Shown: positions 58,575-64,000 of the stretch, piece after piece
Layout: each line of letters opens with the position of its first letter
Position numbering within the stretch: position 1 is the stretch's first letter
Assembly: GCF_001182045.1 (NCBI RefSeq)
Contig: NZ_CVTY01000006.1
Coordinates: 292,086 to 356,085 of the forward strand
Direction of reading: 5' to 3'
DNA length: 64,000 nt
Source of the DNA: Dakarella massiliensis
GTDB taxonomy: Bacteria > Pseudomonadota > Gammaproteobacteria > Burkholderiales > Burkholderiaceae_F
Notes under the pieces: model-generated
Database searches by the model: none
What the model was told of the DNA's origin: nothing
What the model saw: the letters and a program-made list of their open reading frames with translations, nothing else
Translations under genes and position numbers: made by a program

Positions 58575-59153
58575 TCAGGGGTGCTTCAGCGGCGCGTGGA
58601 TCACGAGATTCGGGCGAGTCGAGGCCGGCTGCGGAAGCGGGTAAATCGTGTCGACGTTCCCGTGCTTCTTCCGGAGTTCCTCAATATCCCCGAATTCGAG
58701 CGCGCGCTGCGGGCATGCCTCAACGCAGATCGGCTGAAGGCCCTGCTCAAGGCGATTGAGGCACGCGTCGCACTTCGTCATCTTGTGGGCCTTTTCGTCA
58801 AGCTCCGGCGCGCCGTAGGGGCACGCCTTCGCGCAGTTCCCGCACCCGATGCACTTATCGGTGTTGATGACGACCAGCCCGTCCTCCGTCCGCTTGTGGT
58901 GCGCGCCCGTCGGGCACGCCTTCACGCAGGCGGGGTCTGAGCAGTGATTGCAGGCGATCGAGAGGTAGTACGCGTAGACGTTCTGCTTCCAGGCGCCGGA
59001 CTTCGGGTCTTTCGACCACTTGCCATCCGTCACTTCCAGCACGTGGCGGAAATTCCGCCCGACCGGCAGGTTATGGGCGTCCTTGCAGGCGACTACGCAC
59101 GTCTTGCATCCGTTGCAGCGCCTTGCGTCAAAGAAAAATCCAAGCTGCTTCAT
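58575..59153 (-). CDS. dmsB: DmsB-type 4Fe-4S ferredoxin subunit
   Basis: A 192-residue electron-transfer subunit of a DMSO-reductase-type enzyme. Four Cys clusters: CNGCKTCVVAC (about 14-24), CNHCSDPACVKAC (about 68-80), CIGCGNCAKAC (about 99-109), and CDACLNRLEQGLQPICVEAC (about 126-145). The N-terminus KQLGFFFDARRCNGCKTCVVACKD is typical of DmsB. It is the last gene of the operon; no DmsC-like anchor follows, since the terminator comes at once. The anchor must be elsewhere (a DmsC-like protein is at 32768) or is absent. Confidence 0.88.
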   Translation of the reverse strand: MKQLGFFFDARRCNGCKTCVVACKDAHNLPVGRNFRHVLEVTDGKWSKDPKSGAWKQNVYAYYLSIACNHCSDPACVKACPTGAHHKRTEDGLVVINTDKCIGCGNCAKACPYGAPELDEKAHKMTKCDACLNRLEQGLQPICVEACPQRALEFGDIEELRKKHGNVDTIYPLPQPASTRPNLVIHAPLKHP

Positions 59154-59167
59154 GTTGTTTCTCCAGT

Positions 59168-61558
59168 TCAGGCGCTGATCGGTTCAATCTGCACGAGGTT
59201 CGTGTGCGAGGGATTGCCCTTCGCGAGCGGGCTCGGGCGGGGGCTCGTGAGCGTATTGATGCAGCCTCCGACGTCCACCGTCTTCCCGTTCTTCTTCACC
59301 GGGCGGTACCACGCGCCCTGCGGGAGCGCGCAGACACCCGGAATGATGCGGGGCGTGATGTGAACCGCGATCTCAATCGCGCCGCGGTCATTGAACACAC
59401 GCACCTTCTGCCCCTCAAAGAGCCCCCGTTCCTCGGCGTTCACCGGATTCACGAGCACGCGGTCCGGGTGGGCCTCGCGCACCCAGGGGAGGTTATGGAA
59501 GGAGGAGTGAACGCGGCCGTGACCGTGGTAGCCGTAGCACTGGAGCGGATAGGTCTTCGCCTTCGGGTCTCCCGCCATTTCCCACGTGCGGACAAATTTC
59601 GGGAGCGCCGTGATCACGTCGCCCTTCGGAAGCGTCCACGTCTCCGCGATCTTCGCGAGCTGCTCGGAATAGATCTCAATCTTTCCGGACGGGGTCTTCA
59701 GAGGATGCTTCGCGGGGTCAGCCCGGAAGTCCGAGAACGCGATCCGGTCCCACTTGAGGTGAAGGAGCTGGTGCGGACCCGTGGCCCAGAAGGTCTTGAA
59801 GTCCGGGAGCTCAGGGTTCTGCTTCCGGTTCTGCTCGTAGGCCCACTCAATCCACCCGCGCTGCGTGCGGCCTTCGGTGTAGGCGGCTTCAAGGCCCATC
59901 TTCTCCGCGATCCTGCGGCAGATTTCTCAGGTCGAACGCTGTTCCCACTGCGGGTTCACCGCTTTATGGATCGGCGTGATAAACGCGGTTTCGCCCATCG
60001 AGTCGCCGTTCCCGACGAGGTCTTCGGTTTCGTTTCCGAGCGTATCCGGGAGGAGCACATCCGCGTACCGGCAGGACGCGGTCATCATGTTGTCGCAGAC
60101 CACGATGAATTCGCATTTCGACGTGTCGCGGAGGATTTTATCCGTGCGGCCGCAGTCACTATGCTGGTTGATGAGGATGTTGCCGCCCGAGTTGATCACC
60201 ATCTTGATGTCGTTCTTCAGCCGGTCGACACCCTTCACACCGTCGTGCGTTGCCGTCATCTCGTGGCCGCGGAGAATCGCCTCCGTCCACATGAAGCTCG
60301 GGATCGAGGCTTTCACGGGGTTATTGCCGCGGGGGATCCCGATCGGCCACCAGTCGGTGCCGCACTCTTCCATGCCGCTTGACGTTCCGGGGAGCCCCAC
60401 CTGACCGAGAAGAATCGGGAGCATCGCGATTGCCCGTGCCGTTTCCTCGCCGTTCGCGCGGCGCTGCGGCCCGAGTCCCTGGGCGACAAAGACAGGCTTT
60501 GTCGTTCCCATCTCGCGGGCAAGGGCGATGATCGTTTCTTCAGGAATACCGGTAATGGCCGAGGCGTACGCCGGGGTCTTCGCGACGCCGTCCGCCTTCC
60601 CGAGGATGTAGGACTTGTAGTCGCCGTTCTTCGGGGCGCTCTTCGGGAGCGTCTTCTCGTCGTAGCCGACGCAGTACTTATCGAGGAACTCCTGATCGAC
60701 CCAGTTGTGGGTGATGAATTCGTACGCGAGCGCTTCGCAGAGCGCGGCGTCTGTCCCCGGGAGGATCGGAATCCACTGATTCACTTTCCCCGCCACCGTA
60801 TCCGTGCAGATCGGATCAATCACGATCGTCTTCACGTGGTTCTTCTCAATCGCCTGCAGGAACTGCCAGGACATCGAGCCGTCTGAAATCCGGGTGACAG
60901 AGAGGTTGTCGCCGAACGACACGTAGAGCTTCGCGTGGGCGATTTCGGTGGGGGAAGACGCGACCTTGCGGCCGTAGGTCATCGGGAAGGCCGCGGTGAT
61001 CTGGGCGGAGGAGTAGGAGCCCTTCCAATTCAGGTAGCCGCCCGTGAGGTTCGCGAGACGCTTCCAGCAGTTCGAACCGCTGACCGACGTCTGCTGCGCC
61101 GTCGCGTAATTGATGTACACGGAGTCCGGGCCGTAGTTCTTCAGGATCCGCTGCCAGTTATCGGCGATCAGCTGATAGGCCTCATCCCACGAGATCCGCT
61201 CGAACTTCGCTTCTCCCCGCTCTCCGACCCGCTTCATCGGGAACTTCAGGCGATCCGGGTTATAGAGCCTCTGCCGCATGGAGCGGCCTCTGAGGCACGC
61301 CCGCAGCTGATAGGGCTGGGGGCAGCACGGGTTCGACGTGTTATCGGTCTCGATCCGGATCACCTGGCCGTTCTTCGTAAAGACACGGAGGGCGCAGCGG
61401 TTGCCGCAGTTCACCACGCAGGCGCCCCAATACATGTCAGGCATCGCGTCAATCGCTTTTTTGACACCTGACGCCACGGCGGTAAGCGGACAGACGCTTC
61501 CGGCAAGCGTGATGCCGGCGCCCTGCAGCAGGGCGCGGCGAGTCAGTTGGAAGGTCAT
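59168..61558 (-). pseudogene. dmsA: DmsA-type molybdopterin reductase with in-frame UGA
   Basis: Catalytic subunit of a Ser-ligated DMSO/TMAO/biotin-sulfoxide-type reductase, 796 residues if the internal codon is read. Tat signal FQLTRRALLQGAGITLAGS; 4Fe-4S ACVVNCGNRC and ACLRGRS; Mo ligand Ser in GGYLNWKGSYSSAQI. Codon 544 is TGA (59927-59929), where the family has an aromatic residue (STWEICRRIA by context), and both halves continue in one frame. It is either a TGG-to-TGA nonsense mutation, or readthrough. The SECIS-like hairpin just after (59902-59922) makes selenocysteine worth testing, though that position is not the catalytic one. An operator at 61676-61694 lies upstream; DmsB follows 14 bp later. 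Confidence 0.8.
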
Positions 61559-61675
61559 TTTGTTTTCCTGTTGTTTTATTTATGAATTGCTGTTCTGGAC
61601 GAGATGAGATTCATCTCCTGGGGGCGGATTCTATGGAGAGCGATCCGATTTTTGAATGACAGGCTGACAACAAAA

Positions 61676-61694
61676 ACTTGCTGATTTAGCAAGT
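61676..61694. promoter_or_regulatory. Perfect inverted repeat in the dms promoter
   Basis: ACTTGCT (61676-61682), GATTT, AGCAAGT (61688-61694). It matches the LysR/malic-enzyme site (49142-49160) at 16 of 19 positions and fits the LysR T-N11-A form. 118 bp upstream of the dmsA ATG. Confidence 0.7.
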
Positions 61695-61845
61695 AAATAA
61701 AAATTGATCAAATGAGAACGATTTACGGGGATCCCCGGAAACAGGGGAAAACCGGGTGATGCCGCTGAAAAGAAAGGGAAATACGGGAGGGCGGAAACCA
61801 AGTGCGGCGAAGTGAAAAGTGAGAGCCCGATTTCCGGGATCGCTT

Positions 61846-61903
61846 TTAATAGCAAATATGAGTTCCTATAGACGATCTATCAGAAACTATCAGGATCTAT
61901 GAA
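61846..61903. repeat. Phased heptamer array 5
   Basis: TTAATAG 61846, ATATGAG 61856, CTATAGA 61866, then, after one extra base, CTATCAG 61877, CTATCAG 61887 and CTATGAA 61897. It lies between the dms promoter and the unknown gene 61980-62369. Confidence 0.65.
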
Positions 61904-61979
61904 GAGGGAAGAGCGAATAAAGAAACGCCGCGGTTCCTTAGGGGAATCGCGGCGGGTGTCAGTGTTCTTTTAAAAGCGG

Positions 61980-62369
61980 TCAGGCGGGTTCTGACGCGGC
62001 ATTGAATTCGGCTGCTGTCGCGAGCGTCGCCGATCCGATATAGGCGATCCGGTTATCCGAGGTGAGGATCGTGGGTTCGAGTACCTGCTCGATCACGATG
62101 CCATCCCCCGGCCCAAACTCATCCATATTGACAGCCGTGATCCTGAGACTTGGGTTAAAGGGCATTCCTTCCGGAATGTCAGCGACATGAAGCCCCGCGG
62201 TGGCGAGCGCTTCCTTTGTTCTCTGAAGGGACCATTTCAGCTGGTTCCGATAGCGCACCTGATCCTCGGGCTTTGCCTTCGCGATCATCTGCTCAAAAGC
62301 TTCCTTGAAATGCCAGGCTTCCACCGCCATGTTGATAATGGCTTTGGTCAGCTGCTGTTCAGAAGGCAT
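61980..62369 (-). CDS. Conserved hypothetical protein
   Basis: A 129-residue soluble protein. The N-terminal half is helical (LTKAIINMAVEAWHFKEAFEQMIAKAKPEDQVRYRNQLKWSLQRTKEALATAGL). The C-terminal half (VNMDEFGPGDGIVIEQVLEPTILTSDNRIAYIGSATLA) is beta-like and loosely recalls GrpE-type hinge regions, but I would not assign a function. It has no signal peptide. Near a phased heptamer array. A plus-strand GC hairpin (62491-62515) lies between it and the next gene. Confidence 0.6.
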   Translation of the reverse strand: MPSEQQLTKAIINMAVEAWHFKEAFEQMIAKAKPEDQVRYRNQLKWSLQRTKEALATAGLHVADIPEGMPFNPSLRITAVNMDEFGPGDGIVIEQVLEPTILTSDNRIAYIGSATLATAAEFNAASEPA

Positions 62370-62531
62370 TGATGTACTCCTCTGTGGCGATTGTTGTTAT
62401 GTCAGGTTGTTCTCAGCAACTTTTTTTAAGGACGGTGCCGGGGAGAGCGGCTGAAACGGTGGTGTGTAGCTAGAGTGAGCCGCTATCCCCTGCCGCCCGG
62501 AGTGACCTTCGGGCGGTCTTTGTCTTACCGG

Positions 62532-64000
62532 TTACTTCGCGGTCTTCCCGAGACTCAGGGCGTCCCAGGCCGCGCCTTCACCAGCGATGCGGCCGAAGAC
62601 GAGGATATCGGCGTAGGCGTTGCCGCCGAGGCGGTTCGTGCCGTGCGTGACACCGGTCACTTCGCCCGCGGCGTAGAGCCCCGGAATCACCTTGCCGTTC
62701 TTATCGAGCGCCTGGGACTTCGGATTGATGCGGATGCCGCCCATCGTGTGGTGAATCGACGGAACGGCCTTCACGACGTAGTACTTGCCCTGCGACATAT
62801 CGACGAGGCCGCCGCGGTTATGGAAGTCCTTGTCGTTCCCCGGCCCCGTCATCGAATCCACGCGGTTAATCGTCGCCTTGAGGTTGGAGTAGGGGATTTT
62901 CGTGAATTCCGCGATGCACTTCAGGTCACCGCAGGTCTTCATCGTGCCGGTCTTCGTGAAGACGGAGTATTCGTCCGGATGGGCTTCGACGGTCTTTGAG
63001 ATATTTCCGATCTTGTCGTTCCAGAGCACCCAGCAGTAAGAGCCCGGCTGCGCGAGGATCGCGTGCGAGATCATGTCGCGGCGCCCGAGTTCCTCAACAA
63101 AACGCAGTCCCTTCTGGTTGATCAGAATGGCACCGTCAAACCGGGCGTCGGCGATCAGTTCAATCGAGCCCGAGACCGGGTCGCAGATCGGGTACGTCTG
63201 GATGTACTGCATGTTGACGAGTTCAGCCCCAGCGCGTTCCGCCATGTAGAGCGCTTCGCCCGTCGCGGAAGGCGAATCCGTCGACTTAAAGCGTTCATCA
63301 AGCGAGGGGTCGTACTTCTTCACCATCGCGGCGTTGTGGCCGAAGCCGCCCGTCGCGAGCACCACGCCGCCCTTCGCGTCGAACTCGTAGTTCAGCCCAT
63401 TCATCGTTGCCTTCACGCCGACCACGCGGCCCGAGGCGTCTTTGATGAGTTCCACGGCCTTCATATTGGTGATCACCGGGATCTTGAGTTCGTTCGCCTT
63501 CGCGTAGAGCTTCGTGATGAACTCGGTGCCGGTCTGACTGTACGGGATCAGGGCGCGCTTACGGGTGTGACCGCCGAACATGAAGAGGTTATCGGGCTCA
63601 AACCGGACGCCGATATAATCGCGGGCCCACTTGGCGGCGGAAAGCGCGTTCCCCGTCATCGTGCGGATCACTTCAAGGTCACCCTTCTTGTCGCCCCCGA
63701 TATAGGTGTCCTGAGCGTGGCGTTCCGCGGAGTCATCGAGAATCCCGAGCTTCGGCTGGACCCAGTTCCGGGCGGCATTCATTTCAGCGCCGGAGATCAG
63801 GGAGTTGCCGCCCACTGTCGGCATCTTTTCCAGCATCACGACGCTCGCCCCGGTGTTCTTCGCCTCAATCGCGGCCGCGAACCCAGCGCCGCCGGCACCC
63901 ACGACGACCACGTCATAGGTGCTCTTCGCGGGGATCATCGAGGCCGCTTTCTTAAGCGACTTCTGTCCGTCCTTCGTGAGCGTGACGCCCGCCTTCTTCG
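62532..64000 (-). CDS. Flavocytochrome-c-type flavoprotein, 5' end outside window
   Basis: A flavoprotein of the fumarate/urocanate reductase superfamily that runs off the right edge. The in-window part ends the FAD domain and is open to the last base: KKAGVTLTKDGQKSLKKAASMIPAKSTYDVVVVGAGGAGFAAAIEAKNTGASVVMLEK. The ATG at 63938 is therefore internal; the true N-terminus (signal, or heme or FMN domain) is outside. Substrate-site marks: GLRFVEELGRRDMISHAILAQPGS, SIHHTMGGIRINPKSQAL, YAAGEVTGVTHGTNRLGGNAYADILVFGR. GRRD takes the place of TTRD of fumarate reductases. Regulation not visible. Confidence 0.82.
   Translation of the reverse strand, partial: KKAGVTLTKDGQKSLKKAASMIPAKSTYDVVVVGAGGAGFAAAIEAKNTGASVVMLEKMPTVGGNSLISGAEMNAARNWVQPKLGILDDSAERHAQDTYIGGDKKGDLEVIRTMTGNALSAAKWARDYIGVRFEPDNLFMFGGHTRKRALIPYSQTGTEFITKLYAKANELKIPVITNMKAVELIKDASGRVVGVKATMNGLNYEFDAKGGVVLATGGFGHNAAMVKKYDPSLDERFKSTDSPSATGEALYMAERAGAELVNMQYIQTYPICDPVSGSIELIADARFDGAILINQKGLRFVEELGRRDMISHAILAQPGSYCWVLWNDKIGNISKTVEAHPDEYSVFTKTGTMKTCGDLKCIAEFTKIPYSNLKATINRVDSMTGPGNDKDFHNRGGLVDMSQGKYYVVKAVPSIHHTMGGIRINPKSQALDKNGKVIPGLYAAGEVTGVTHGTNRLGGNAYADILVFGRIAGEGAAWDALSLGKTAK

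Noticed and set aside
59123..60382. 419-codon open frame antisense to dmsA
   Set aside because: No recognisable fold; the opposite strand has molybdenum-enzyme motifs throughout.

Overview
This window looks like chromosome from an anaerobic or microaerophilic betaproteobacterium, most likely a gut Sutterellaceae relative. This placement rests on recall of gene content, not on a search. Supporting signs are high-GC coding, many Tat-exported respiratory oxidoreductases, several single-domain periplasmic flavocytochrome-c-type flavoproteins, and many LysR, MarR, MocR and AraC regulators. I recognise no rRNA, tRNA, CRISPR array or complete insertion sequence.

Layout. 1-6.8 kb: two MFS transporters, an HD-domain protein, a MarR regulon (MarR, cupin, exported esterase with a frameshift) sharing an operator, an acetyltransferase and a small exported protein. 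6.9-11.9 kb: an accessory stretch with three minus-strand genes (an HNH protein; an XRE regulator plus an uncharacterised protein) among several plus-strand orphan terminators. At least four of these end ~140-nt units sharing promoter position and a CTCTCCTTTG-like motif, a candidate family of sibling small RNAs. 11.9-15.3 kb: a MocR regulator divergent from a threonine-synthase-like enzyme, and an Hsp20. 15.6-24 kb: three exported flavoproteins and four Tat-exported thioredoxin-fold paralogues, only one of which keeps its CxxC. 24-26 kb: AEC transporter and a C45 Ntn hydrolase. 26.2-34.7 kb: a sensor kinase and broken response regulator upstream of a molybdopterin oxidoreductase, ferredoxin and membrane anchor, then a b-type membrane protein. 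34.9-43.2 kb: an orphan frameshifted HTH gene, another flavoprotein with LysR, small proteins, a glycosyltransferase/UDP-sugar dehydrogenase pair, LysR. 43.6-50.2 kb: nitroreductase, LarA-like racemase, DASS transporter, malic enzyme and divergent LysR. 50.3-57.4 kb: YgfZ, small membrane protein, GNAT, AraC, TM2, exported PNPOx-like protein, second MocR, HIT. 57.4-64 kb: RhuM, DMSO-reductase-type A and B subunits (A interrupted by UGA), a small unknown and a flavoprotein running off the right edge.

Themes. Respiration with organic or sulfur electron acceptors dominates, and local regulators sit beside the oxidoreductases. Two sequence families recur: 10-bp-phased arrays of a CTATCAG-like heptamer (five arrays) and an 18-mer ending in ACCGTACC (five copies, three beside arrays). 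A 19-bp site shared by the malic-enzyme/LysR and DMSO-reductase promoters suggests common control. Seven genes are interrupted (1-nt indels, a 49-bp duplication, in-frame stops). The homopolymer cases could be assembly errors; the duplication and the stops are less easily dismissed.
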